DNA from: Planctomycetota bacterium
GTDB lineage: Bacteria; Planctomycetota; Planctomycetia; Pirellulales; Pirellulaceae
Length of the DNA: 64,000 nucleotides
Assembly: GCA_963204915.1 (NCBI GenBank)
Contig: CAUJHS010000064.1
Coordinates: forward strand, 1 to 64,000
Direction of reading: 5' to 3'
Shown here: one piece after another, positions 42,313-50,510 of the stretch
Numbering within the stretch: position 1 is the stretch's first letter
How the letters are laid out: every line of letters starts with the position of its first letter
Notes under the pieces: model-generated
Told to the model about the DNA's origin: nothing
The model's input: only the letters and a program-made list of their open reading frames with translations
Databases searched by the model: none
Translations under genes and position numbers: made by a program

Positions 42313-44013
42313 ATGGCGAATCGCAAGACTTTGGGGGGCGTAATTCATACTTATCAAAAGTATGATCCGGTACGTTTTCCTTCGCCGACGCAGCCTCCGC
42401 CCGATCTGACATCGACCGCTTTCGAACACATGTTGATGTACGGTTCGATGCGCCATTTGACCGAAGAAGAACTCGCTCGAGCAGTGCGCTTGGACCCAAG
42501 CCAAATCGCGGGACTTGGGCCCAGCCTCGACGCGCTCTTGGCGATGCTGTTGGAGCGCAAACGGAAGATCTTAGAGAAATACGAAACCGACAGCGCTCAG
42601 AAGGAAGCATCGCGGCGAGTGCGGCAACAGGCCCACCATGTGAAACCGCCGCGTAAGTTGCGAAAGGCATTCGATCAGGCGGTTGAGGAGGAGCAACTCT
42701 ACGACTTAGAACGCCTGTGGTACGCGGCGGGAGACGATCGCTCGGAGTTCGCGCGTGCGCTAGTGCCGCTCCTGGAGCGAATGGGCGAAAAGTACGAAGT
42801 CGATCTTCTCGCAGCGAAGTACCGCTTTACCGGCCGCCAAGCAATGACCGTGCCGGAAGCGCTGGCGATCAAAGAGGAACTTGAAAAAATCGATGAACTT
42901 TTGAAACAGCTCGAAGAAGCGAAAGCGACAGCGCAAATCGGCGTGATTGACATGAACGCCCTCTCGGAATTTGCTGAACCGGGTGAAGTCGAGCAACTCG
43001 AATCGCTGCGAAATTTTATTGAGAACTACGTGCGTGAGCTGGCCGAACGGCAAGGCCTGGAGCGCGAACAAGGCGCGTTTCGCCTTACGCCGAAGGCCTA
43101 TCGCCTCTTCCAAAACCGCCTCCTGGAGCGCATCTTTAGCGATTTGCAAGCGTCACGTACGGGACGCCATAGCGGGCCCATCTCGGGCGAGGGCGCCATC
43201 GAAGTGCAACAAACCAAAGCGTACGAGTTCGGCGACTCGTTGACGCATATGGATATTCCGCAATCGTTCGTCAATGCGCTTTTGCGCGGCGGACCGGGCG
43301 TGCCCGTTCGACTTACGCAAGACGATATTGTCGTACATCGGACCCGCAACAACCCCAAATGCGCGACCGTCGTGATTATGGACTTAAGCGGTTCGATGCG
43401 CTATGACGGTCAATATATCAACGTTAAGCGAATGGCTTTGGCGCTCGATGGGTTGATCAAGAAGGAGTATCCTGGCGACTTCCTGCGCTTTATCGAGATG
43501 TACACGTTTGCCAAGCTGCGCACGGCGGGCGAGATTGCCGCTTTGATGCCCAAGATTCCCACGATCCATGATCCGCAAGTCCGCTTGAAGGCGGATATGA
43601 GCCGCGAGGACTTGTCCGAATTACACATCCCGGCGCACTTCACAAACATCCAGCACTCGTTGCAAATGGCGCGGAGGCTTCTCGTAAATCAGAACTCAAT
43701 TAATCGCCAGATCGTTTTAATTACGGACGGTTTGCCGACCGCGCATTTTGAAGGCTCCGAACTCTATATGCTGTATCCGCCCGATATTCGCACTGAGCAA
43801 GCCACGCTGCGCGAAGGTATGTTATGCCGACGAGATAACATTACCATTAACATGTTCCTTGTACCGAGTATTTCGCAATCCGAGGAAGATATTCGTTTCT
43901 CCTATCGCCTCGCGGAATCGACCAAGGGCCGCGTGTTCTTTACGGCGGGGCGCGATTTGGATCGGTTTGTTGTTTGGGACTACGTTCATCGAAGGAGAGA
44001 AATCCTCGCGTAG
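42313..44013 (+). CDS. VWA-domain protein, partner of the MoxR-like ATPase
   Basis: A 566-residue protein starting at ATG 42313 (MANRKTLGGVIHTYQKYDP), with GGGAG 8 bases upstream and 11 bases after the ATPase gene. The N-terminal 330 residues are helical and charged, including EELEKIDELLKQLEEAKA, a likely coiled coil. The C-terminal VWA domain begins at KCATVVIMDLSGSMRYDGQYINVKRMALALDGL: the MIDAS motif is Asp357-x-Ser359-x-Ser361, with IVLITDGLPTAHFEG and the later TKGRVFFTAGRDLDRFVVWDYV. Mg-binding VWA proteins of this kind dock substrates or targets for their AAA+ partner. The longest frame starts at 42211 inside the preceding gene and is not used. Confidence 0.92.
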   Translation: MANRKTLGGVIHTYQKYDPVRFPSPTQPPPDLTSTAFEHMLMYGSMRHLTEEELARAVRLDPSQIAGLGPSLDALLAMLLERKRKILEKYETDSAQKEASRRVRQQAHHVKPPRKLRKAFDQAVEEEQLYDLERLWYAAGDDRSEFARALVPLLERMGEKYEVDLLAAKYRFTGRQAMTVPEALAIKEELEKIDELLKQLEEAKATAQIGVIDMNALSEFAEPGEVEQLESLRNFIENYVRELAERQGLEREQGAFRLTPKAYRLFQNRLLERIFSDLQASRTGRHSGPISGEGAIEVQQTKAYEFGDSLTHMDIPQSFVNALLRGGPGVPVRLTQDDIVVHRTRNNPKCATVVIMDLSGSMRYDGQYINVKRMALALDGLIKKEYPGDFLRFIEMYTFAKLRTAGEIAALMPKIPTIHDPQVRLKADMSREDLSELHIPAHFTNIQHSLQMARRLLVNQNSINRQIVLITDGLPTAHFEGSELYMLYPPDIRTEQATLREGMLCRRDNITINMFLVPSISQSEEDIRFSYRLAESTKGRVFFTAGRDLDRFVVWDYVHRRREILA

Positions 44014-44137
44014 CGAAGTTTTTCGCTGGATTCTCCAGACCTACGACGCCGATAACTTGCGATAACGAGACACTTTGCAAAGTCATGTGTCCCCGCATCG
44101 GTTTTGAGTTCGCGGCCATCTGCTGGAATCTACCTGT

Positions 44138-44338
44138 ATGAGTGGCATTGATTGCGCAGTTCAAAGCGTGCTGAGTGCAAAACAAGGCGCCTTGCACAAC
44201 CAGATTTCCATGACCGTTGCCGCCAAGCAATTGAACGCAGCTCGACAACAAGGCGATGCGATGAACGCCATTCTTGAACAGGCCGTTCAGTTAAGCAAAA
44301 CGGTGGGAGCCGGAGAGGGATTTGACGCGCAAGCGTAA
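44138..44338 (+). CDS. YjfB-like small protein (putative motility protein family)
   Basis: A 66-residue protein with the pattern of the YjfB family: SGIDCAVQSVLSAKQGALHNQISMTVAAKQLNAARQQGDAMNAILEQAV. The family is annotated as putative motility protein on weak grounds; members occur near flagellar genes in some Bacillus and planctomycete genomes. There are no flagellar genes in this window, so the role is not supported by context. It lies 124 bases after the VWA gene on the same strand and converges, 7 bases apart, with the zinc-ribbon gene. Confidence 0.7.
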   Translation: MSGIDCAVQSVLSAKQGALHNQISMTVAAKQLNAARQQGDAMNAILEQAVQLSKTVGAGEGFDAQA

Positions 44339-44345
44339 ACCGAAT

Positions 44346-45281
44346 TCACGGAAAGACGTAGTTTTCCGTCGAGTCTTCGACGAAACGCCGCTTGACCCAC
44401 CGATACGCATCGTTGGCCAATAATTCCGGGGCCGATTCGACGTATCGTCCTAGTTCGGCGAGATCTTGAGGCGCCGGCCGCTCATTGCCCGATCGGACGC
44501 GTTGAGCCGAGACGATCAGCAAGAAATAGTCGCCCGGCGCCGGGACGACTAAGCGGAACTTTCCTTCCCGGTCGGCGCGCACAAAGTCGCCGCCGATTTC
44601 GCGAATGGCGGCTATCGCAGGATCGGTTGCGTCCACTCTTTCGCTTCCCGGTCTCAGCGAGGCAACACCGACTTTCTGTTCAGGGCGAGCCCCCTCAGGC
44701 ACAAGCATGACGGCGGCGCCGACATCCGGTGTCGGAAGATGGTCGCCTGCGTCGTAGGCGACTTCGCCCGTCACTCGAACGGGGCCAGCCGTGTGCGACG
44801 CATCGCTAACTACCGAAGTAGCTCCGCTCACGATATATCCCAACATAAACCCGACCAGGGCCATCGCGCCAAGTAACGCGCCCTGGACATACAGTATCCA
44901 ACGAGGCACCGAGATTGTATCGACGTCAATTACCGCGCGGGGCGCTCGAGCTTCCTCGTCTTCAACGTAGACAAATTCGGTGTCAATCTGGTAAACGTTG
45001 AACTCAGGAAATGGAGATTCTCTCTCGGTAACGAACGCCGCGGCCTGTGGTTGGGCGATTGCCAGAGATGACGTCGAACCCGCATTCTCAGTAGTGTGTG
45101 CGGCGGAAATGGGTTGGGGGCTTACGTTTTCGTCATGCAACGTGGCCGACGTTTCCTGCATCGGTTGCCCGGGTACAACCACGGGATGCTTGCACTTGGG
45201 GCAAGAGACGGTTGAGCCGGCCTTTTTGCTGCCTACGCTCAACATTTGCTGACAGTGTTCGCAGCGAAATCGAACCGGCAT
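44346..45281 (-). CDS. Zinc-ribbon membrane protein
   Basis: A 311-residue protein starting at ATG 45281. The N-terminal 35 residues form a zinc ribbon (FRCEHCQQMLSVGSKKAG and VSCPKCKHPVVV, with two C-x-x-C pairs). A low-complexity linker leads to one transmembrane segment at about 132-155 (WILYVQGALLGAMALVGFMLGYIV). The outer C-terminal part has RVTGEVAYDAGDHLPTPDVGAAVMLVPEG and FVRADREGKFRLVVPAPGDYFLLIVSAQR, resembling a carboxypeptidase-regulatory-like beta-sandwich. Such zinc-ribbon plus membrane plus beta-sandwich proteins are frequent in planctomycetes and unassigned. It follows the rhomboid gene on the same strand after 124 bases. Confidence 0.8.
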   Translation of the reverse strand: MPVRFRCEHCQQMLSVGSKKAGSTVSCPKCKHPVVVPGQPMQETSATLHDENVSPQPISAAHTTENAGSTSSLAIAQPQAAAFVTERESPFPEFNVYQIDTEFVYVEDEEARAPRAVIDVDTISVPRWILYVQGALLGAMALVGFMLGYIVSGATSVVSDASHTAGPVRVTGEVAYDAGDHLPTPDVGAAVMLVPEGARPEQKVGVASLRPGSERVDATDPAIAAIREIGGDFVRADREGKFRLVVPAPGDYFLLIVSAQRVRSGNERPAPQDLAELGRYVESAPELLANDAYRWVKRRFVEDSTENYVFP

Positions 45282-45405
45282 CAAAACCCCTGATCACCCG
45301 AAGCGGTATCCTGAACCGACGAAACGATGCGATCCATCCTGATCACAAGGACACACTCACCTGCTATTGATTTTCGAACGCAGTCGATTGGGCGCCTCAA
45401 GTCGT

Positions 45406-46290
45406 TTAGCGGTGCTTTTGCCTCATCCGTCTTGCGTAATCTTCTAACTTTTTGCGCTCTTCATGGGTCAAACTGTCTTCGCCCTGGCGATGAATTTTTG
45501 CCAAAAGGGCATCCGCTTCAGAATCGAGATCCTGGTAATACGTTTCCGGATCGTGCACTTTGAGCTTGGGTCGTGGTTTGAACCGACTAAATAAGTCACG
45601 TCCTGACCGGGAGAAAAGTCGCGAAAAGCTCCAACCGAACTGGAAATATGCGGCCCCGAACGCGGCGCCAGCCAAGTGCGCCTCATGCGCGACGGGCGCT
45701 CCGCCGGGACTGATAAAAAAGAACAGCTCACCGACGATGTAGATCGCTCCCAATAACCAAGCCGGCATTCCCAAGATGCCCCACAAGTAAAGCGTCCGTT
45801 GAGGGAAGTTCATAATGAACAGGAACAGAACGGCAGCCACGCCGCCAGAGGCGCCAACTAAACGTGCGCCTTCTCCACCGACTGCGTATCGTGCGCCAAG
45901 CCATACTAAACCGGAAAAAACAATTGCGACGAGATAAAACCGCAAAAACTCAATAGCGCCGTATTTCCACTCCAACTCCCTTCCAAACATCCAGAGAACC
46001 AGCATATTGAACAAAATATGCATGATGCCCCAAGACTCTCCGAGTTGCGCGTGCGTCAATCCATGGGTAATCACCTGGTAGGCGTTGAGAGGGTGTTCGA
46101 ACAGGTCCGCACGCAATGCGAGCACGTTGGAAAGCCAGCCAGGTTCACCCAAGTTGTCCGCAATCCAAAACGCCACCGTAACGATGACAATATTTGTCAC
46201 CATCATCTTTTGATTGCGAGGGCGCGTCGAAAAAATATTCCCAGCCGAGCTATCGTCGTCCTGATAATAATCGCGGTCGTAAAGGCCCAT
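45406..46290 (-). CDS. Rhomboid family intramembrane serine protease
   Basis: A 294-residue membrane protein starting at ATG 46290 (MGLYDRDYYQDDDSSAG). The rhomboid core has six helices with HILFNMLVLW (His91, Asn95 oxyanion site), the catalytic serine Ser148 in LVGASGG, and catalytic His205 in AHEAHLAGAAFGAAY. It cleaves transmembrane substrates within the bilayer. After the core are a basic linker (FSRFKPRPKLKVHDPETYYQDLDSEADALL) and a charged helical tail (LTHEERKKLEDYARRMRQKHR), a tail I know from planctomycete and myxobacterial rhomboids. The frame reaches 46317. Target unknown. Confidence 0.94.
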   Translation of the reverse strand: MGLYDRDYYQDDDSSAGNIFSTRPRNQKMMVTNIVIVTVAFWIADNLGEPGWLSNVLALRADLFEHPLNAYQVITHGLTHAQLGESWGIMHILFNMLVLWMFGRELEWKYGAIEFLRFYLVAIVFSGLVWLGARYAVGGEGARLVGASGGVAAVLFLFIMNFPQRTLYLWGILGMPAWLLGAIYIVGELFFFISPGGAPVAHEAHLAGAAFGAAYFQFGWSFSRLFSRSGRDLFSRFKPRPKLKVHDPETYYQDLDSEADALLAKIHRQGEDSLTHEERKKLEDYARRMRQKHR

Positions 46291-46516
46291 GGCGCATCCT
46301 GAATGATCGTTTGCCACACGTTCCGTCGGGCGCCTGGGGCGCCATTACAAGAATATCCTACGCCTGCACTTGCGGAAAGTGCGCAGTCCCGGCAACCTGA
46401 ACGGAGTGCAATCGTTATTGTAGCTTCCCGACAGGCGCAGAATGGAACCGCGATTTTCGGCTTCATACACATGAGCCGAATCGATCACGAACCAAGGCTT
46501 TTACGCCAACGCGCCG

Positions 46517-47431
46517 TTATGACAATCCGAACACTTGGTCCATCTCGGCGGCAATGCGGCGCAATTCATCGGTGTCGCCTCCCGACACCTCCGCGGCGCA
46601 CCAACCGTAGTAATTGATTTCACGCAGGGCCTTTCGCACGTCGGCGTAGTCAATATCTCCCTCGCTAATGCGCGTGAACTGGTCGTTCTTGCGAGAGAAC
46701 CCTTTGATATCGAGCTTAATGATGCGTTTTCCAAGCGCACGAATCCAGTCGCCCATGTCGCCATATTTCCAATGATTGCCAATATCGAATTGGAGGCCGA
46801 CCCATGGCGAATTCAGTTCATCCACGTATTTCACGAATTTTTCCGCGCTCTGATCCGGGCCGCCCTGGTGATTGTAAAGAAAGTGATTCCAGACGTTTTC
46901 AATCGCAATCGCCACACCTAATTCGGCGGCCAAGGGGATGGCTTTCGAGATGTTCTCGATTGAACGCGACCAAACCTCATCTTCGTTACCGTCTTTCCCG
47001 TGTCCCACAACCAGCAACACGGTGTGGCCTCCCACGGCATGAGTATCCCGAAGCGCGGTCTGTAGATCGGCTAGGGCCTTTGCTCGCACGTTAGCGTCGG
47101 GATCAGTGTGTCGAACGTCCCAATGCGAGCCGCACACCGTACCATCCACGGGTAATCCAGACTCGGCGATCGCCTTTTTCGTTTCTTCAACATTCATGCC
47201 CGGCGCATTCAGTTCGATCCCATCGAACCCGGCCGCTTTGACAGCGCGAAACTTATCGGTCAAGTCGCCTTCGACCCGGACCATCCCTATCTTCAGCGTC
47301 TTGTAGATTCTCCCTGCCAACGAATCGGAAGTCGACTCTTGAGCAAAACTGAATAAAGGTTGCGCCATGAGAGTGGCAAAAGCGGAAGTTTGGAGAAAGC
47401 CACGACGTGATACATAGGGCGAGGACGACAT
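46517..47431 (-). CDS. Tat-exported TIM-barrel sugar isomerase-like protein
   Basis: A 304-residue protein starting at ATG 47431. The N-terminus has the Tat motif SRRGFLQTSAFATLMAQPLFSFAQ. The rest is an AP-endonuclease-2-type TIM barrel: LTDKFRAVKAAGFDGIELNAPGMNVEETKKAIAESGLPVDGTVCGSHW, VGGHTVLLVVGHG, LGVAIAIENVWNHFLYN (metal-binding Glu), WVGLQFDIGNHWKYGD (metal ligands), KDIKGFSRKN-like KLDIKGFSRKND, and GWCAAEVSGGD. Planctomycetes export many such proteins for sugar or inositol-type conversions; the substrate cannot be told. The frame upstream to 47590 lacks sense. Same strand as the rhomboid gene, 226 bases before it. Confidence 0.9.
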   Translation of the reverse strand: MSSSPYVSRRGFLQTSAFATLMAQPLFSFAQESTSDSLAGRIYKTLKIGMVRVEGDLTDKFRAVKAAGFDGIELNAPGMNVEETKKAIAESGLPVDGTVCGSHWDVRHTDPDANVRAKALADLQTALRDTHAVGGHTVLLVVGHGKDGNEDEVWSRSIENISKAIPLAAELGVAIAIENVWNHFLYNHQGGPDQSAEKFVKYVDELNSPWVGLQFDIGNHWKYGDMGDWIRALGKRIIKLDIKGFSRKNDQFTRISEGDIDYADVRKALREINYYGWCAAEVSGGDTDELRRIAAEMDQVFGLS

Positions 47432-47549
47432 GCGAAATACTCCACAACGCTTCATAAAGATGTAAATAGTCGGTGTGCCATATTTTAACATGACGCACTG
47501 CCAACAACAGTCTGTCGCGCTCGCTCCACGCACGGGCGGGCCAAACGCA

Positions 47550-47888
47550 CTAGGTCGTAACGTTGTTGTTACCGTCTGTGGTCGAGTCATCGAATAGGGT
47601 CGCGTTATCGCTGGACTCCTCGTCGAACGAGGGTTGGCTCGTTTCTCCCGCAGCGTTGAGCATGGCCACGAGCGTTACCGATGAGGCCAATACGAGCGAG
47701 ACGGCGTCCACCACGAACAGCAATAACGCGGCAATGCCTAAAAGCCGCAGAACCCGCATTAACAGCGCATCTTGCAGAGCGGCGGCCAGTAGATAGGCCG
47801 CCATGACGATGGCAAATAACGTGAGGAATGTCAAAAAACCATAGATTAACACCAGAAGTACTGCGCGATGGTTCACCGCAATCCTCAT
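47550..47888 (-). CDS. Small two-helix membrane protein
   Basis: A 112-residue protein (start ATG 47888; a GTG at 47894 is also possible). Two hydrophobic segments (AVLLVLIYGFLTFLTLFAIVM and LLGIAALLLFVVDAVSLVLA) are separated by a short basic loop; the C-terminus is acidic and Ser/Thr/Asn rich (FDEESSDNATLFDDSTTDGN). I do not recognise a family. The stop lies 118 bases before the next gene on the same strand, so co-transcription with the TIM-barrel gene is possible. Confidence 0.65.
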   Translation of the reverse strand: MRIAVNHRAVLLVLIYGFLTFLTLFAIVMAAYLLAAALQDALLMRVLRLLGIAALLLFVVDAVSLVLASSVTLVAMLNAAGETSQPSFDEESSDNATLFDDSTTDGNNNVTT

Positions 47889-48078
47889 TCTCACAAAGTG
47901 GCACGATCAATTTGGCGCACCTGGGAGAGCCTGTCAACCGTGGCCGATCGTTGACTAATACGCTGCAGGGGCCACAATAAAGGAGTCCTCGGCATTTCTA
48001 GTCGTTTCACGAGTTTCTCCCAGCGACCGATCTTTAAAGCCCGTCAAGTCTGGTCTCGAAGATCTTGAGGAGTTGTTG

Positions 48079-50445
48079 ATGATGCGGACGTACCGCCGCA
48101 CGGCCCGATGTTCGAAATGCGCACTACTGGCATGGATCTTTCTGATTGCTGCATGCGAATTACGAGCGGAAGTGGTCACTCTCAAAAACGGTTTGCATTT
48201 GGATGGTTCGCTCGGGTTAGTTGGTGAACTAGGCGCCAATCCGCTTGCCCCGGAAAACCCCGAAGGGCCCGTTGATGTGAAGAACATCGTCCTTGTGGAC
48301 GACGGTTTACGCCGCGTGTTTCTTCCGAAGAACTTGATCGCAAATACCGACCCCGCGGTAAAAAACTATGTGAAAATTCCGATCACACAGCGTGTCGCCG
48401 AGTCCGGACGTCGTGTCGCCTCGGTTGGTTCGATCGCTCGAGTGACCCCCTTTGACGAATGGGGGAGACGCACGGTCACGATCAACACGCCGTTAGGATC
48501 GCTGGACGTCATTCAAGGCATTACGGAAATAACGCCTACCTACACCAAGGTGCAGGGCCTGCAAGTGGGGCAGAACTCGTATGTGTGGGATATGCGCTTG
48601 GCCACAAGTTCGATCCCGCACGACGTGTTAAGCAAAGTTATTCGTAAACATATTGATCCGAAGGATGCGACGCTTCGCACCAAGATCGTGAGGCTTTACA
48701 TACAGGCGAACCGTGAGCGCGACGCCCAGGTGGAGCTTGAAGGCGTGCTCAAAGATTTTCCCGATCTGCGAGACCTGGAGAAGCTGAATAACGAGTTGCG
48801 ACAAGCCGCGGCGCAACGATTGCTGGATGAAATCGATCAGCGCGCCGAGGCGGGACAGCATCAATTAGCTTTGCGCATGTTGGGCGACTTTCCTGCCAAA
48901 GGCGTGGCGGGCGAACTTCTCTTGAAGGTGCGTGAACGGTTGAGCGGCTACGGCGATGTGCAAGAGAAAGGGCGACTCGCGCTCAAGTTGCTTGAGCAAC
49001 ACCGTAGTGAGTTAGGCGATGCGGACCTCCGAGAGCGACTTGCGCCAGCCTTGGCGGAAATCGTCGAGGAAATGAATATCCATACCTTGGATCGACTCGC
49101 CCCCTACCTGCTTCTTGCCGATGATGACACCCGCAGCGCTGACACCAAATTATCAATTGCCTTAAGCGGTTGGCTGATCGGCCCCGATTCATCGCTGGAG
49201 AATTTGGCGATTGCGATGTCGTTATTCGAGGCGCGAAATTTAGTACGGGAATACTTGCAGGCGACTCTGAAGCATGACCGCGACGCGCTCTTGAAACAAC
49301 TTGAGTCTCTCGAAGGAGGCTCCGTTGCTTACTTGGCCAAATTGCTTGCACATATGAAACCCGCGATTACCACCGACCAAAGCGATCGCGGTTTGCACGC
49401 GTTGGCGGCTCCGGGGCTTCCGAATGAGCCGGACTTTCCCTACTTTTTGCAGCTTCCGCCGGAATATGACCCCATGCGCAAGTATTCTTGCGTGGTCTCG
49501 CTGCATGCCGCCGGCTCGACGCCCCAGCATCAAATCGATTGGTGGGCAGGACAATATAACGAACGGATCGCCAGCCGAATGGGGCAAGCGACGCGCCATG
49601 GTTACATTGTCTTGGCGCCCGCGTGGGGCAAGGAAAACCAGCATGACTATGAATACTCCGCGAGAGAACACGCTTGCGTGCTGGCGTCATTACGCGATGC
49701 GTGTCGGCGGTTTTCAATCGATACGGATCGCGTCTCTCTGAGCGGCCATTCGATGGGAGGAGATGCGGCCTGGGATATCGGCGTTTCGCATCCCGACGTT
49801 TGGGCCGGACTGATTGTGATCGGCGGAAAATCGGACAAATACGTCGCCCGGTATGTTGAGAACGCACGCCAGAACTTGCCAATGTATTTTCTCGCGGGCG
49901 AACTCGATGGCGATTGGCTCGCCGTCAACGAGCGAGAACTCGACCGCTATCTTACACAAGCCAAATACGATGTGATGGTTGTCGAGTACCAGGGGCGTGG
50001 CCATGAACATTTCCATGACGACATTCAACACATCTTTGACTGGATGGGACGCCACCGCCGAAATTTCTTTCCGACCGAATTCGCGTGTGCGTCGATGCGA
50101 CCTTGGGACAACTTCTTTTATTGGGCGGAATTGTCCGGCTTTCCCGGGCGCGCCATGGTCGCACCGGTAGCGTGGCCGCCGGAGCGCGGCACACGCGCTG
50201 CGATGACGGAAGGCAAGATTCATCCCAATAACTACATCAATCTGCAATCGGCCGCTTCGAGCGCTATCATTTGGCTCTCGCCCGAAATGGTTAAGTTTGA
50301 CGATCGAATTTCGCTTGCGTTCAATCGTCATCGGAAGAGCGAGGCCGTCACCCCAAGCGCGGAAGTGCTCTTAGAAGACGCGCGCACGCGAAGCGACCGA
50401 CTGCACCCGTTTTGGGCAAAGGTCGAGTTCGCCGCAGGACGCTGA
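48079..50445 (+). CDS. Exported protein with C-terminal alpha/beta hydrolase domain
   Basis: A 788-residue protein. Start ATG 48079 with GAGGAG about 6-8 bases upstream. The signal peptide (YRRTARCSKCALLAWIFLI, then AACELRAEV) carries an AAC that might be a lipoprotein box. The N-terminal 400 residues are a helical, tetratricopeptide-like region after a beta module (VVTLKNGLHLDGSLGLVGEL, seen in planctomycete surface proteins). The C-terminal domain from about 445 is a polyhydroxybutyrate-depolymerase or esterase-like hydrolase: YFLQLPPEYDPMRKYSCVVSLHAAGS, the nucleophile elbow SLSGHSMGGDAAWD with Ser558, FLAGELDGDW with the acid and VEYQGRGHEHFHDD with the histidine. It probably hydrolyses a surface ester or peptide; the substrate is unknown. 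Confidence 0.88.
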   Translation: MMRTYRRTARCSKCALLAWIFLIAACELRAEVVTLKNGLHLDGSLGLVGELGANPLAPENPEGPVDVKNIVLVDDGLRRVFLPKNLIANTDPAVKNYVKIPITQRVAESGRRVASVGSIARVTPFDEWGRRTVTINTPLGSLDVIQGITEITPTYTKVQGLQVGQNSYVWDMRLATSSIPHDVLSKVIRKHIDPKDATLRTKIVRLYIQANRERDAQVELEGVLKDFPDLRDLEKLNNELRQAAAQRLLDEIDQRAEAGQHQLALRMLGDFPAKGVAGELLLKVRERLSGYGDVQEKGRLALKLLEQHRSELGDADLRERLAPALAEIVEEMNIHTLDRLAPYLLLADDDTRSADTKLSIALSGWLIGPDSSLENLAIAMSLFEARNLVREYLQATLKHDRDALLKQLESLEGGSVAYLAKLLAHMKPAITTDQSDRGLHALAAPGLPNEPDFPYFLQLPPEYDPMRKYSCVVSLHAAGSTPQHQIDWWAGQYNERIASRMGQATRHGYIVLAPAWGKENQHDYEYSAREHACVLASLRDACRRFSIDTDRVSLSGHSMGGDAAWDIGVSHPDVWAGLIVIGGKSDKYVARYVENARQNLPMYFLAGELDGDWLAVNERELDRYLTQAKYDVMVVEYQGRGHEHFHDDIQHIFDWMGRHRRNFFPTEFACASMRPWDNFFYWAELSGFPGRAMVAPVAWPPERGTRAAMTEGKIHPNNYINLQSAASSAIIWLSPEMVKFDDRISLAFNRHRKSEAVTPSAEVLLEDARTRSDRLHPFWAKVEFAAGR

Positions 50446-50461
50446 TCCCGCAACCGCGGGA
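50446..50461. terminator. Hairpin after the hydrolase gene, possible bidirectional terminator
   Basis: TCCCGC at 50446-50451 and GCGGGA at 50456-50461 with the loop AACC form a perfect 6-base stem immediately after the stop codon, in the gap before the convergent cysNC stop. A short T run (TCTTTG) follows only loosely. Confidence 0.4.
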
Positions 50462-50510
50462 ACCCGTCTTTGCGTCCAACAATTCAAGAGGCCGCTTGGA
50501 CCACGATTGG

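Noticed and set aside
40880..44013. Magnesium chelatase for (bacterio)chlorophyll
   Set aside because: No other chlorophyll genes are near and the ATPase/VWA pair fits the broader MoxR-type group.
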